From Tolypeutes matacus (Eukaryota; Chordata; Mammalia; Cingulata; Chlamyphoridae), in assembly GCA_026826555.1 (NCBI GenBank), contig JAKSZT010054307.1, positions 874,140-938,139 on the forward strand: a DNA stretch of 64,000 nucleotides, read 5' to 3'. The position numbers and the translations under genes are program-made. Below are positions 1 through 12,200 of the stretch, one piece after another; within the stretch, counting starts at the first letter, position 1; the number at the start of each line of letters is the position of its first letter. Under the pieces are notes generated by a model. That model did no database searches. It was not told the origin of the DNA and worked only from the letters and a program-made list of their open reading frames with translations.

Positions 1-639
1 CTCCTCAGAGATCTTCCTGTGCTACAAACATGCAAGGGTTTTGGATCTTTGTCAGGCCATAAAAACTTGTACATCTCCTCCCTTCTTCCTAGATCAACTT
101 TCTTTATATTTTCAGAACTCAATGGTATCCCTTAAGTGTTTCTTTCCCAAACAGAGGAGATCTTTGCCAAGGCAACTTTTTCTCTATCATTTCTCACATA
201 AATAACTGGAACTTTTAAATGACATATTATCTTACTGCCAAATTAAATAAAAGAAAAACAAAAGGGAAAATATTAGGTTCTGCTTTTCTGGGCACCCAAA
301 TACACAAGTCAATACATGTTTAAAAACAAAATATCTCTGACTTTTCCAGTGTGACTCAATGCCAATATCATGCTTTGCACAAACCACTTTAAATATCTGT
401 GGGAGGAAAGAAATACTCATAGAGAGGAGAAAGGAAAGAAGGAAGGAGAAAGTATTTAAGCTATAGAAAGAGAAGGGTAAAGAACCAAGCATAATTGAAA
501 GCTTACCATATGTTGGACATTTGACTTACATGCTTATTTTATCCTAACAAATAAAATAGAAACCCCATTTGTATTTTGCCCTTGAAGGAGTGTATATGCT
601 GCTAAGGGGTCATGGAGAGCGATTCAATTCAAACTGCTG
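1..639. other. Unassigned AT-rich sequence
   Basis: I recognise no gene or repeat family here. The minus strand of 232-492 is open for 86 codons, but the product is low-complexity (rich in F, L and S) and mirrors a purine-rich tract near 420-460, so I do not treat it as coding. Confidence 0.4.
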
Positions 640-1060
640 TTTACAGTTGTCCTATCATCACTACCATATTTTATTTGGATTACTGTAACAGCTTCCTCAG
701 AGATTGCCTTACTTCCACTCTTGTTCCCTTCAAAATAGTCACTATCCCATGGCCGGAGTCTTTTAAAACTCTATATCAGATTGTGGCACTCCCCCTGCAT
801 AAGTCATTCTGGTGGCTTCCCTTCATACTTAGACTAAATTTCAAATACCTTTCCCATGTCTACAAAGCCCTGCCTGTCCTGGTGTGTACCTGCATTGCCA
901 GCCTCACACCTATCACTCTCTCTCTCTCACTTCCTACTTTCCAGCCACACTGGCTACCCTGTTCCTCAAGAATACAAAGCCTGAACCGAGCTTTGGACCT
1001 TTGCCGTTGCTATTTCCCCTGCCTGCAACTCTCTTTCCTCTAGATCAAGAGAAGGCAAAT
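640..1060 (+). repeat. LINE2 (L2) 3' region fragment
   Basis: The order of phrases matches the conserved 3' part of mammalian L2: a cytosine-rich start, then 'cactccccctgcataa', 'ctggtggcttccctt', 'tacaaagccctgcctg', 'cagccacactggct', and 'gctatttcccctgcctg' near the end. Two overlapping open frames of 143 and 67 codons run across it. They follow the low stop density of this CT-rich repeat and are not host genes. L2 was active before the placental radiation, so this is an old fossil. The call rests on remembered consensus, not on an alignment. Confidence 0.7.
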
Positions 1061-2299
1061 CCAATCCCTACCTGGTATTGTAAATAAATTTTATTGGTGC
1101 ACAGTCACTTCATAAACTAGTCATCTGTGTCTCCTTTCACACGCACAATGCAAAACAATAACAGAATTGAGTAGTTGAGACTGAGATTCATGGGCCACCT
1201 CTTTCCATATAAGGCATTCCTAATCTTTTCCAAAGTCCCTTCTCTGATGCTCTGTCAATAGGGGTTCTCTCTTCCTCCTACTTCCTCTTCCCACTCCTCC
1301 CTAAAATCTTGCCTCACTGGCCCCTTTCTCCCTCTCCAGGATTCTGACTTGTTAAAATTCCTCAGGACGGAACAATTTAATTGCCAAATTGTGCTACTTA
1401 AGCATTTCCTTAGGGTCTCATATTCCAAAGAAAGTCATTTCTTTTGAATAAATACAAAGTTTCTCTAAGAGGAATTTTGGAGAATATGATTTTTTTCATT
1501 TCATTACACAACATAAATAGGATACATTTTAAAAGTAATGGTTTTCAATGCTAAGAAATTTGGTAAACATAATAAGGAGCTTTATCCAGACCCAAATCTC
1601 CTTAGCTTACTATAGCCACCCTCTAGCCACACTTTGATTGATTTAGCCTACCTGCAACTTTCATCTTCATTTCTAATTCTTAATTTCCATATGGTAGGCT
1701 CCACCATATTTTATATTACCAGGACAGTCCATCAATATAAGGACAAAGGCCAAGTCAGATTTTTTTCACCTAAAACTCCTTAATAATCTCCTCCTGAGTA
1801 CAGATTTCTTGATTTAAGATCACAAATAGGTCATAGTTCATTTATTATACATGAGCTAATCCTTGTTGGCTCATATTATTAACTCTTCCCAGCTCTTCCA
1901 ATTCTCTGAAATTTACTGCTAGTGTGCCCTACCCCCTCTCAGAGATCATGGTTTCATATAAATATAACTAATATAATATTTAGTATTGTATTACCTTAAG
2001 TTGCTATCCAACTGCTAGGGTCAGGGTCAATGGATAATGACTCTGCATGCCCCCACTTGGCCTCAGAGAGAATAGAAAAATTTGTGCTGCACCAGGGAAG
2101 GGTATTTATACAACCCCAGGGAGAAGGGGCCCTGCCACTGAGCTTTCCACTTTGATAAGCAGCTGGGGCTACTAGTCCCTGGCTTTGGATCAAGGTGTGG
2201 ACAGCTGTTTAGTTTCCTTAGACCTAACATCTCCCCTGGAGTTGTAGAATGGAAACACATTGTAACATCTGCTCACAATAGAAAAGGAGGGGTGAGGTA
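1061..2299. other. Unassigned intergenic sequence
   Basis: No family is recognised with confidence. The part near 1195-1300 might continue the L2 fragment. Two overlapping minus-strand frames at 1996-2260 (65 codons each) have no recognisable domain and no splice or promoter context. Confidence 0.35.
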
Positions 2300-2818
2300 G
2301 ACAAGGGTTGGAAGATGGCCTCTAGGTATGTTTGTGACCTCCTCAGAAAAACATGTTCTTAAATTTAATCCATTCCTGTGAGTGTGAACCCATTGTAAGA
2401 AGGACCTTTTTTTTTCTCCTTTTTTAAAAGTTATTTATTTATTTATTTTAAGGACCTTTTGATAAGGTGTTACCTACCTCAATCAAGTTGGGCCTTAATT
2501 CAATTACTGGAGTCCTTTATAAGAGGGTGAAATTCAGACTGAGAGAGAAAGCGACAGGAAGCAAGCAGCTGAAATGGAATCTGGAAGAGAAGGAAGAGAC
2601 CAGGAGAGGCCATCATGTGCGTTGCCTTGTGACAGAACAGCCAAGGACCACTAGCCACCAGTCCCGGAAGGCCACAGTCTTTGGAGAGAATCCATCACCT
2701 TGATGATGCCTTGATTTGGACATTTCCCCAGCCTCAAAACTGTGACCGAATAAATTCCCATTGTTTAAGCTGAACTGTTCCATGGTATTTGCTTAAGCAG
2801 CCTAGAAAACTAAAACAC
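2300..2818 (+). repeat. MaLR-type LTR (MLT1/MST-like), interrupted
   Basis: The block has the order expected of a MaLR LTR on the + strand: a 5' part with 'gtgagtgtgaaccc', a middle with 'tcctttataagagggtgaaattcagactgagagag', and a 3' end with 'cctcaaaactgtgaccgaataaattcc', 'ttgtttaagc' and 'gcagcctagaaaactaaaaca'. The AATAAA polyadenylation signal is near 2750. A short insertion at 2411-2449 splits it. The 78-codon frame at 2467-2703 lies in the LTR and is not a gene. The subfamily is uncertain. Confidence 0.6.
2400..2460 (-). mobile_element. Tail-only retroposon insertion with 11-bp target duplication
   Basis: The same 11 bases, AAGGACCTTTT, occur at 2400-2410 and 2450-2460. Between them are 39 bases of T-rich sequence with ATTT repeats, the reverse complement of an A-rich tail carrying AAAT repeats. 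DAS-type SINEs in this window end in the same kind of A/AAAT tail. The simplest reading is a retroposon so severely 5'-truncated that only its tail was inserted, in minus orientation, into the LTR. Confidence 0.65.
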
Positions 2819-3102
2819 CTAGCAAATATCTCACTCAGACATATTCATATTTCTTTATGGTTTCTCATAGTATTTTTAATGAAACTATTTTAGAAATACC
2901 TTATCTCTACTGTAATATGGAAAATTAAAACCAGAGAGACAAGAGAACTCAGAGTGGGTTAGGAAGACTCTCCTAAGGAGGAGATAGAAACTCGGAGGGT
3001 AGAGTTCAGTTAATAGTTCTGCTGCCTTCCCAACAGAATGTTCCCTTTCAGAGACCTACCCAGGTGAATCCTTGGAGAATTTTATACTTTCGTTATCTAA
3101 GG

Positions 3103-3410
3103 CAGTGTTGTCCAATGCAAGCCACATATGTAATTTTAAATGTTCTAGTAGCCAAATTTTAAAAAGTCAAAACAAACAGGTGAGATTAATGTTAATAATA
3201 TATGTTATTTAACCCAATATTCTGAAATGTTATGTCTTCAAAATGTAATCAGCATAAAAATTATTGAGATATTTTACATTGTTTTTTTCATACCAAATCT
3301 TTGAAATCTGGTGTGTGTTTTACACTTATAGCACAGCTCAATTCAAACTAGTCACATTTCAAGTGCACAATAGCCACATATGTTTAGTGGCTACCATATT
3401 GGACAGCACA
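3103..3410. mobile_element. Non-autonomous hAT-type DNA transposon (MER family)
   Basis: The element begins with CAGTGTTGTCCAA and ends with TTGGACAGCACA, which form imperfect terminal inverted repeats of about 12 bases. The body, with 'gccacatatgtaattttaaat' near the left end and 'gctaccatattggacagc' on the right, resembles a common mammalian hAT-Charlie MITE. It has no transposase. The 63-codon frame at 3264-3455 is incidental. Confidence 0.65.
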
Positions 3411-4229
3411 CATCTACATAGTGATCCCATATACAGTTATATCACAGACAAGTAAAGATAATTTTAAATGGGATCCATGGACAAATGGACTGTGAATCCA
3501 TGTTTGGACTATTAATTTTATAGCATTTGGGTTTATAAAATCACATTCTTGAATTATGACGAAATGTTTTAGCAAGAGGAATCAATTACTGAGTGTTACT
3601 ATATACAGCTACTGAAATAGGCACTTCTATATATTATCACATTTAATACCTGTCAAAACACATCTGATAAAAAAGATTATTATTGAGATGGCCCTGGTAA
3701 ACTGGTACCCAACATCCACTCCATCCATCTAGTTTGCCTTTCTGAAAGACAGAGAATGGAAAGTTAAAAACTACATTTCTTAGTCTACCTTGAAACTAGG
3801 ATTCTAAATGTGATTTAAGATCAGCCAATCAAATACACTTATGTGAAATTTGGAGGCTGAAAGTGAGGCAGAGACTGCATATATGCCATTTTTTCCATTT
3901 CTAGTGGAAAGCTCAGGGACTGATTTTTTAGGAGCAGCATTAAACAAAGATCCTTTTGTCTAGTCTCTACTTGTGGGTATTGAGAAGCAGGGCCCTGGGC
4001 ATCCATTTTCCTGGGACAGATCAGAGTAGAGGCAGCAGCAATAGTGGCAGGTTTTCTTCTGGTCAGGTGGCTTTTTTATTGCATGCATTCCTGATGATGG
4101 CTGTAGTGGTGTAGGTTCTGGAGCATCCTGATTGTAAAAGAAACAGGAATTTCCCAGATGGCTCATTTCTGCAGTGTGACTGCAGAAGTTGTTTCTGAAT
4201 ATTCTAGATAGATTCTATTTCTTCACCTC
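3411..4229. other. Mostly unassigned; possible MIR fragment at 3590-3690
   Basis: The stretch 3590-3690 has the look of a minus-strand MIR 3' half (tail sequence, 'atattatcacatttaatac', then a run of ATT). From about 3690 to 4230 there is what looks like an old interspersed repeat, which I cannot name; it may be LTR or hAT derived. A 68-codon minus-strand frame at 3960-4166 has no recognisable content. Confidence 0.3.
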
Positions 4230-6469
4230 TCCCAATGGGCCATTTCCACAGAACATCACATTGATCCATTACATTAATGATGTCCTGCTAATCAGGTAGG
4301 GTGAGGAAGAGATGACTAGCACCCTTGAGGACTTGGCAAAGCACAAGTACACCAGCAGGTGGGAAATTAAGATTCAGAAATTGGTTGTTTCAGTTTTAGG
4401 GATCCAGTGGTCAAAGGTATGCCATGGCATCCCGTCCAAAATAAACAAATTGCTGCATCTTGTAGCATAACACCTGATAGGCCTCTTTGAGCTCTAGAGA
4501 CAATTCAATCCACACCTAGGTGTCATGCTGTGGCCCTTATATTAAATGAAAAGCTTCCAATTTTGAGTAGGACCAGGAATAACAGGTCAGCCTTGTCACT
4601 CGAGATAGATGATCTAGCAGACCTTATTGTTTTGGAGGTGCCAATGATGAAAAAGAATAAAGTGTAGAGTTTATAGCAAATTCCAGTGGGGAAATCACAT
4701 CACAAGTCCCTGAGGTTCTGAAGCAACATCACATAATCTACAATAGAAAATTAGACACTTTCCTAAAAACAGCTTTTGTCATGCTGCTGGGTTTAGTGGA
4801 GATAGAATGCTTGACAATAGTATACCAAGCAACCATACATCTAGAAATGTCTGTCATGAACTGATTCTGTTTGGCCTTCAAAGTCATAAAGTCAGGTAGA
4901 CCCAGTAACAATCCATTATAAAATCCAACTAGTACAATTGGGATTGAGCATGAGCAGCATTTGAGGGCACAGGCAAGCTGCATAATCATGTAACCTAGAA
5001 CACCATGATTGGTCTGCCATGATTTCATCAGTACCCTCCCTCAACTCACTCCAATGGCTTTTGAGAGAGATTCTGTATACCTGGATAAAAGGCATAGAAA
5101 AAACCCAGGCTTGGTTTATGGATGGGTGGCTTCACTATGTGGGTTGGGTACAAGTTAAAATTAGATGGTGATTACATATAGTATCAGTCAGGGATGGACA
5201 TGAAAAAGAACAAGGAGGGAAAATTTTCTGAACGGATGACCCTTTGAATGGTTCCCCTGGTCCTTCACTTTGTGTGAAATGAGAAGTGGCCCAAGGTTAC
5301 CATATATGTGGACTCATGTGCATAGCAAATGGCATGGCTTGCTGGTCAGGGACCTAGATTGAAAAATATTGGAAGGTCGGAGACAAGAAACTCTGGGGTA
5401 GAGGCATGTGTATGGAAGTGGAAATGAAGTGTGCAGATCTTTGCCTCACACATTTATGCCCACCAGGAAGAATTAAACATGGAAGAGTCTCTAAACAACC
5501 AAGCAGACTAAATGACTCAGCCAGTTGATATAAGAAGCCTTTGTCAGTGGCCACCCCAGTTCTGGCTTGAAGGGTAAATTAGTGAAATGGCCATAGCTAC
5601 AGATGTAAAGGCTATGAGTGGGCTCAATGATATGTTACCACTTACATAAAAGGTGCTCTAGGCACTGTCACTCTGATTATCCGTGCCACTCTGATTATCC
5701 GAATGCCAATAACAGAGACCAACAATGAACCTGCTGCATGGTACTGTTTCTTAAAGAGACAAGCCAGCTACTTGTTGGTAAGTTAACTATGTTGGGCTCC
5801 TTCTTCCTTATAATGGTCAGCAGTTTATTATTGCAGGAATATAAACTTACTCTGGGAATGGGTTTGCTTTTCTTGCCTGAAGAGTCTCAATTCTTAGCAC
5901 TTTCTAGATAGCTGCAGAGTACCAGATCCACAAGCATAGATGCCCACACTACAAAGCATCCAATCAATGGACTCACTTACTAGCAAAGTTAGTGCAGGAG
6001 TAGTCCCACAACTATCCACCGATTGCATCACATACTGTAACTTCAAAAGCAGCCTGCCTGTAAGAATATTGGATGACCTGGTAAAGATACAAGTGAAGGA
6101 CCAGTTCTGCAAGGATAGGGTGCTTTCCTCCAGAATGCACCATATGCACTGGATCAGAGACTTCTGGATTCTTCTGTGTCCCCAGGAGGTCAAGAACCAA
6201 GGGGTGAAAGCAAGAGTAACCTCACTTACCATCATTTCCAGTAGCTCTATGGGGGAATTTGTGTTTCCCATCTGTTCTGTTCTAGGTTCTGCATGGTTGG
6301 AAGGACATACTCTGCAGAGGACACAGTAGGGTTCCCACTGAATTTCCAACTATGATCACCACCTAGGCACTTTGGATTCCTGTGTCCAATGACCAGCAGG
6401 CAAAGAGAACAGTCATCATCTTGTCAGGATTAATTAATCATGATCAGCAGGAAGAATAAAAAGATGTTT
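4230..6469 (+). pseudogene. pol: ERV-L-type endogenous retrovirus pol remnant (RT, RNase H, integrase, start of dUTPase)
   Basis: This is a decayed retroviral polymerase gene read on the + strand, with many stops and frame changes. The reverse-transcriptase active-site region is at 4255-4290, where the expected Y-x-D-D reads Y-I-N-D (4270-4281), so one catalytic aspartate is lost. The RT connection follows to about 5040. RNase H lies at about 5090-5450 and integrase at about 5490-6190, also with substituted catalytic positions. A dUTPase-like stretch starts near 6190 and stops abruptly at 6469, where an L1 is inserted; the frame appears to resume at 15574. A dUTPase downstream of integrase is characteristic of ERV-L (class III). 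The 129- to 151-codon frames at 5894-6349 on either strand are relics of this gene or antisense to it. A second copy is inverted at 52406-53965. It is certainly non-functional. Confidence 0.75.
5666..5702 (+). repeat. Short tandem duplication inside integrase remnant
   Basis: An 18-base unit ending in CTCTGATTATCCG occurs twice in direct succession here (TGTCACTCTGATTATCCG, then TGCCACTCTGATTATCCG). The paralogous copy near 53150-53180 has only one unit, so the duplication probably arose after the two copies separated. Confidence 0.6.
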
Positions 6470-6514
6470 ATTTCTTTATTAGAGAAGTTGTGAGTTTAAA
6501 AAACAATCAAGCAT

Positions 6515-8895
6515 AGAGACAACCAGCAAGATGGCAGCAGAGTAAGGAGCTCTTAGAATCAGCTTCTGCTATAGGGCAGTTAGTAATCACCCAGAGCTAT
6601 CTAAAGCACTTGTTTGGGGGCACCAGAAGACCAGAAGAGCATCCTGCAACATCCTTGAAAGAATGGAAGGAGGAGACTGCCCATCTGCAGAGAAGATTCG
6701 TAAATAGAGCCCTCCACGCCACCAAGACCAGTGCCCATCCTCCACTGGAGGAACAAGTCACCTCAGGAGCTGTTCCTCAGCTGGAATTGGAAGCTCCACT
6801 TCCCAAAAATGGGGGAGGAAGAGACGGTTGGCCACCAATTTCCGCTACTGATTAGTAAAATCGGCAAGCTAAAGTATAATCCTAAGAACAGCAAAAGTTT
6901 GAACCTGTCCAAGTCAGAAAGAGACTGGTAGCTGCCATCTTAACTCTGCACCTCACACGAGGGGAAGGGGGGCTGACTGAAAATCACAGTGCTGGTAAGC
7001 ACCAGCTTCTTTCCATCTAGATCAGATTGCAGTTCTAGCCTAAGCCCCAGGTCCACCTTGGTCAGGGAGGAAGCTGGGGGGAACTGCGCCAGCCTCTCCG
7101 GGAAACTACAGGCCACACCGCAGAGGCCAGTGATCATCCTACTTTGGCAGCACAAGCCACCCCAGGAGTTATTCTGTGGCGGGAATTGGTTGGCCACCAA
7201 TTTCACCCAGATTGGCCTGCAGCCCTAGCCTAGGCTTCAGCCCCACCTCTAGCAGGGAGGAAGCTGATGGGCCCTGCACCAGCCTATCCAAGTACTGCAG
7301 GTACATTTGGCTGACACAGACTGAATAATTGGAAGTCTACCAGGGCAACTGTGGTCATCTTGGACCTGCACTGCATAGATTGCTGCCCACACCTGCACTT
7401 AGAGGAATCTCATTTCTGGGCTTTAAGTCATATTACCTAGCTACAGTGATAAAAATAGCATGGTACTGGCATGAAGATAGACACATAGACCAATGGAACT
7501 AAATTGATGGTTCAGAAACAGACCCTCACATCTATGGTCGAGTGGTTTTTGACGAGCCTGTCAAACCCAACGAGCTCAGGCAGAACAGTCCATTCAACAA
7601 ATGGTGCTGAGAAAACTGGATATCCATAGCAAAAGAAGGAAAGAGGAACTCTATCTCACACTTTATACAAAAATTAACTCAAAATGAATAAAAAACCTAA
7701 ATATAAAAGCAAGAACCATAAAGTTTCTAGAAGAAAATATAGGAAACTATCTTCAAGACCTGGTGATAGGTGGTGGATTCTTAAAGGAGATAAGAGGAGA
7801 ACTAAGATGGACTACTGAAATTTAATGTATGTAGAAGTTTTAATTAGCTTTACTGTAAAACTGTGGAAATGTACAGAGTTGATGGTAACACATTATAGTG
7901 AGTAACAGCTGGTTAATAAATGGGAATGTGGCTGAAAATGGTAGTCTAGGGATGTAAATGCCAATTGACAGAAAGCTAGAGTATAATCTAGGGACTGAAT
8001 AGAACAGTAAACCCAGAGGTGGATGAGAATTGTGTTTGTTAGTACAGATGCAAGAGTGTCCTTTGTGAGCTAGAGCAGATGTACATCACTATTGCAGGGT
8101 GGTGGGAACGTGGAGAAGCATGGAAAAAATACAATTGGAGTGACCTATGGAGTGTGGTAATTGTAATAATGTAATATTCTTGCATCTATGCCAAAGACGT
8201 ACTGTGTTGATAATGGAGGAGTATGGAAAATGTGTGCCAAATGTACACTGTGGACCTGGTAATAATTGGATGATATTATCTCATAATCGGCAACAAATGT
8301 TCCACCACGGTGTGGTGTGTTGATAGAGGGGTGTTGTTTGGGAATTCTGTACATGTCCATGATTGTTTTGTAATTTTACAACTTCTGTCATAAAAATATA
8401 TTTAAAAATAATAATAGGGTGGGTTGGGGGGGTAATACACCAAATGTAAGATAAGGACTATAATTAGAAGTAAAATTTTGGCAATATTCTTTCCTAATTT
8501 GTAAAAAATGTCTCAAGGCAATGTAAGGTGTTGGTGGAGAGTTGATGTATTGGACCCCTGAATGATGTTATGAATGTTTGCTTTGTAAGTTCACAATTTT
8601 TGCTATACACTTACTGTTTATGTATGTTCATGTATAAATGATATAAAAAAAATTATTATGTTGGGTGGGTTGGGGGAAAATACTTGGTTAGTGGTAATAT
8701 TTTGAAGATATTCTTTAATCATTAGTTAAAAATGTCTGACAGCAATTCAAGGTATTGGTGGTAGGGTGAGGTATGAGAGCCCTGTATGTGTTATACGTGA
8801 TTGTTTTATAAGTTCACAACTACTGCTATACACTTATTGTTTATGTATGTTCATGTATGACTGATATACTACAATAAAGTTAAAAAATTAAAAAA
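6515..8895 (+). mobile_element. Nested, internally deleted L1 (5' UTR joined to 3' part of ORF2)
   Basis: The + strand starts with an L1 5' UTR (6515 to about 7435) containing a partly repeated monomer: the blocks at 7027-7120 and 7220-7312 are related. Near 7437 it jumps directly into the 3' quarter of ORF2, recognisable by 'agcatggtactggcatgaag', 'caatggaactaaattgatgg' and 'aaatggtgctgagaaaactgg' (7455-7620). ORF1 and most of ORF2 are missing. From about 7800 there is a long 3' UTR with repeated units, ending in AATAAAG and an A-rich tail at 8871-8900. It sits in the tail end of the antisense L1. The flanks (around 6501-6514 and 8895-8906) are similar, as in a decayed target duplication. 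Confidence 0.7.
8361..8880 (+). repeat. Repeated units in an L1 3' UTR
   Basis: Two units of about 240 bases start with GGGTGGGTTGGGGG at 8417 and 8663. Both contain the 'caatt/gtaaggtattggtgg'-type middle and end in 'cacttactgtttatgtatgttcatgta'-like sequence split over 8605-8635 and 8835-8860. An earlier, more diverged partial unit (8361-8416) shares the 'gattgttttgtaa...acaacttctg' end. The tandem layout is clear by eye. Confidence 0.7.
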
Positions 8896-9299
8896 AAAAA
8901 CAAGCACAAAATACAGGATTCTCATACACCACCACCACCACAACTACTTCCATTGGTGTGGAACATTTGTTACAATTGTTGATAGCACATTTTTATAATT
9001 GTACTATTAATAGAAGACCATGGTTTAACTTAGGGTTCACTGATTGTGCAGTATAATTCCACAGATTAAAAAAATTTTTTTATTCTACTACTGTATATAC
9101 AATCTAACATTTCCCCTTTTTATGATATTCAGTATATAGTTCAGTGCTGTTAGTTGCATTCACAATGTTCTGCTACATTACCAACATCCATTACCAAAAC
9201 ATTTCCATCATTTTGTATAGGAACCCTGTGCATTTGAAGGCTTAACTTTCCATTCCCTATCCCCACCCAATCCCCTTGTAACCTATATTCTAGATTCTG

Positions 9300-12200
9300 A
9301 CTCTATGAGTTTGCTTATTCTAATTGTTTCAAATCAGTGAGATCATACAATATTTGCCCTTTTGTGCCTGACATTTCTGTCAACATGCCTTCAAGTTTCA
9401 TTCATGTTGTCGCTTATATCAGTACTTCATTCCTGTATACAGTAGAATAATATTCCATTATATGTATATACATCATTGTGTTTATCTATTAATCATTTGA
9501 TGGACACGTGTTGCTTCCATCTTTTGGCAATTGGGAATAATACCTCTATGAACATTGCTGTAAAAATTTATCTTTGAGTCCCTCCTTTCAATTCTTTTGG
9601 GTATGTACCTAGTAGTGGGATTGTGGAACATATGGTAGTTCTATACTTAACTTTCTGAAGAACTTCCAAACTGTCTTCCACAGTGGATGCAACATTTTAC
9701 ATTCCCATCAGCAATGAATGTTTATTTCTCTGCATCCTATCCAACACTTGCTATTTTCTTTTTTTAATTATTATTTTATTTTAATAGTAGTCATTCTAAT
9801 GGGTGTGTGAAATGGTATCTCATTGTGGTTTTGATTTGCATTTCCCTGATAGCTAAAGATATTGAGCATCTTTTCATGTGCTTTCTGGATATTTGTATAT
9901 TTTCTATGGAGAGTTGTCTATTCAAATTTTAAGGTTTCCAAATATTTTCTTCCATTTTGTAGGCTATCATTTTACTTTCATGATAAAGTCCTTTGAGGCA
10001 CAAAAGTTTTTAATTTTAATGAGGTCCCATTGATCTGATTTCTTTTGTTGCTTGTACTTTGGTTGTAATGTCTAAGAAACCATTGTGTTAACAGAAGGTA
10101 TGGAAGATTCTTCCCTACAATTTTCTTCTAGGAGTTTGATAGATCTAGATCTTATATTTAGGTCTTTGATCCATTTGAGTTGATTTTTGTGTAAGGTGTG
10201 AAGTAAGAGTCCTCCTTTATTTTGCAAATGAGGATCCAGGTTGCCCAGCACCATTTTTTGAAGAGACTAGTCTTTCCTGATTGAGTGGTCTTTGTGTCCT
10301 TGTCAAAAATCAGATGGCCAAAAATATGAAAGTTGACTTCTGAGCTCTCAGTTTGATTCCATTTTTCTATATGTCTGTCCTTGTGCCAGTACCATGCTGT
10401 TTAGTTTACTGTGACTTATGATAAGTTTTAAGATCAGGAAGTATAAGTCCTTCAACTTCATTCTTCTTTTCAAAGATGACTTTAGATATTTAGGGCCCCT
10501 TATCCTTCCATATAAATTTTATCATTGGTTTTTATATTTCTGCAAAGAAGATTGTTGGACTTTTTATTGGGATTGCACTGAATCTATAAATTGCATTGGA
10601 TAGTATCGACATCTTAATATTTAGTCTTCCAATCTATGACAATGAAATGTTCTTCCATTTATTTACATCTTCTTTGATTTCTTTTAGCAATGTTTTGTAG
10701 TTTTCTGTGTACAAGTCCTTCACAATCTTGATTAGATTTATTCCTAGATTTTTGGTTCCATTAGTTGCTATTGTGAATGGAATTTTTTTTCTTGATTTCT
10801 ACTTCCGACTGTTCATTGCTTGTGTGTAAAAATACAACTGATTTTTGGGTGTTGATTTTGTGCCTTGCCACTTTGCTGAATTAATTTATTAGCTACAGGA
10901 GCTTTGTTGTGGATTTTTCTGGATTTTCTGCATACAGGATTACATCATCTGCAAGTAGAAAACTTTTTACTTCTTCCTTTCTAACTTGTATGCCTTTTAT
11001 TTCTTTTTCTTTCCTAATTGCTCTGTCAAGAACTTCCAGTGCAATTTTAATTAACCATGGTGACAGTGGGCATTGTATTCTTGTTCCTGTTCTTAGAGTG
11101 AAAGTTTTCAGTCTATCACCATTAAGTAACATGTAAGCTATGGGGTTTTCATATATGCTTTTTATCATGTTGAGGAACTTTCCTCCTATTCCTAGTATTC
11201 TAAGTGTTTTTACAATGGCTGGGTGCTGAATTGTGTCAAATGCATTTTCTGCATCAGTGGAGATGATCATGTATTCTTTTCCCTTTGTTTTTTTTAATAT
11301 GGTGTATGACATTAATTGATTTTCTTATGTTTAGCTTACATTTTATATAAAACCCACTTGATCATGGTGGACTTCTTGTAATGTGCGCCTGGATTTGGTT
11401 TCATAGTACTTTTTTGAGGATTTGTGCATCTATATTTATAAGAGATATTGGTCTGTAGTTTTCTTTTCTTATGGTATCTTTATCTGGCTTTGGTATGAGG
11501 GGGATGTTGACCTCACAGAATGAGTTAAGAAGTTTTCTGTTCTCTTCATTTTTTTGGAAGAATTTGAGCAGAATTGGAGTTAAGACTTCTTGGAATGTTT
11601 GGTAGAATTCCCCTGTGAAGCCATCTGGTCCTGAGCTTTTCTTTGTTGGGAGGTTTTTGATTACTGGCTCAGTCTCTCTAATAGGAATTGGTTTGTTGAG
11701 ATCTTCTATTTCTTCTTGAGTCAATGTAGGTATTTTGTGTGTTTCTAAGTATTTGTCCATTTATCTACGTGTCATAATTTATAGGCATACAGTTGTTCAT
11801 AGTATCCTCTTATATTCGTTTTTACTTCAGTAAAGTGTGTAATAATGTCCCCATTTTCATTTCTGATTTAAGTTATTTGTATTCTCTCTCTTTTTATCTC
11901 CATCAATCTAGCCAAAGTTTTTTTCAATTTTATTGATCTGTACAAAGAAAATATTTTTGGTTTTGCTTATTCTATTTTTGTTTTGCTTTGTTTTCTATTT
12001 CATTTAACTCCACTCTCATCTTTGTTATTTTCTTCCTTCTCCTCCATTTGGGTTTAGTTTGCTCTTCTTTTTCTAAATCTACCAGTTTTGAGGTAGGCCT
12101 TTGATTTGAAGTCTTTCTTCTTTTCTAATGTAAGCCTTTAGAGCTGTACATTTCCCTCTCAGTTCTGCCTTCTCTCCATCCCATAAGTTTTGGTATGCTG

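Noticed and set aside
612..1043. 143-codon frame as a membrane protein gene
   Set aside because: The sequence is an L2 fragment; the hydrophobic composition follows from CT-rich DNA.
5894..6349. 151-codon minus-strand frame as a gene
   Set aside because: It is antisense to the ERV-L integrase/dUTPase remnant, and part of it recurs antisense to the second copy (52525-52710).
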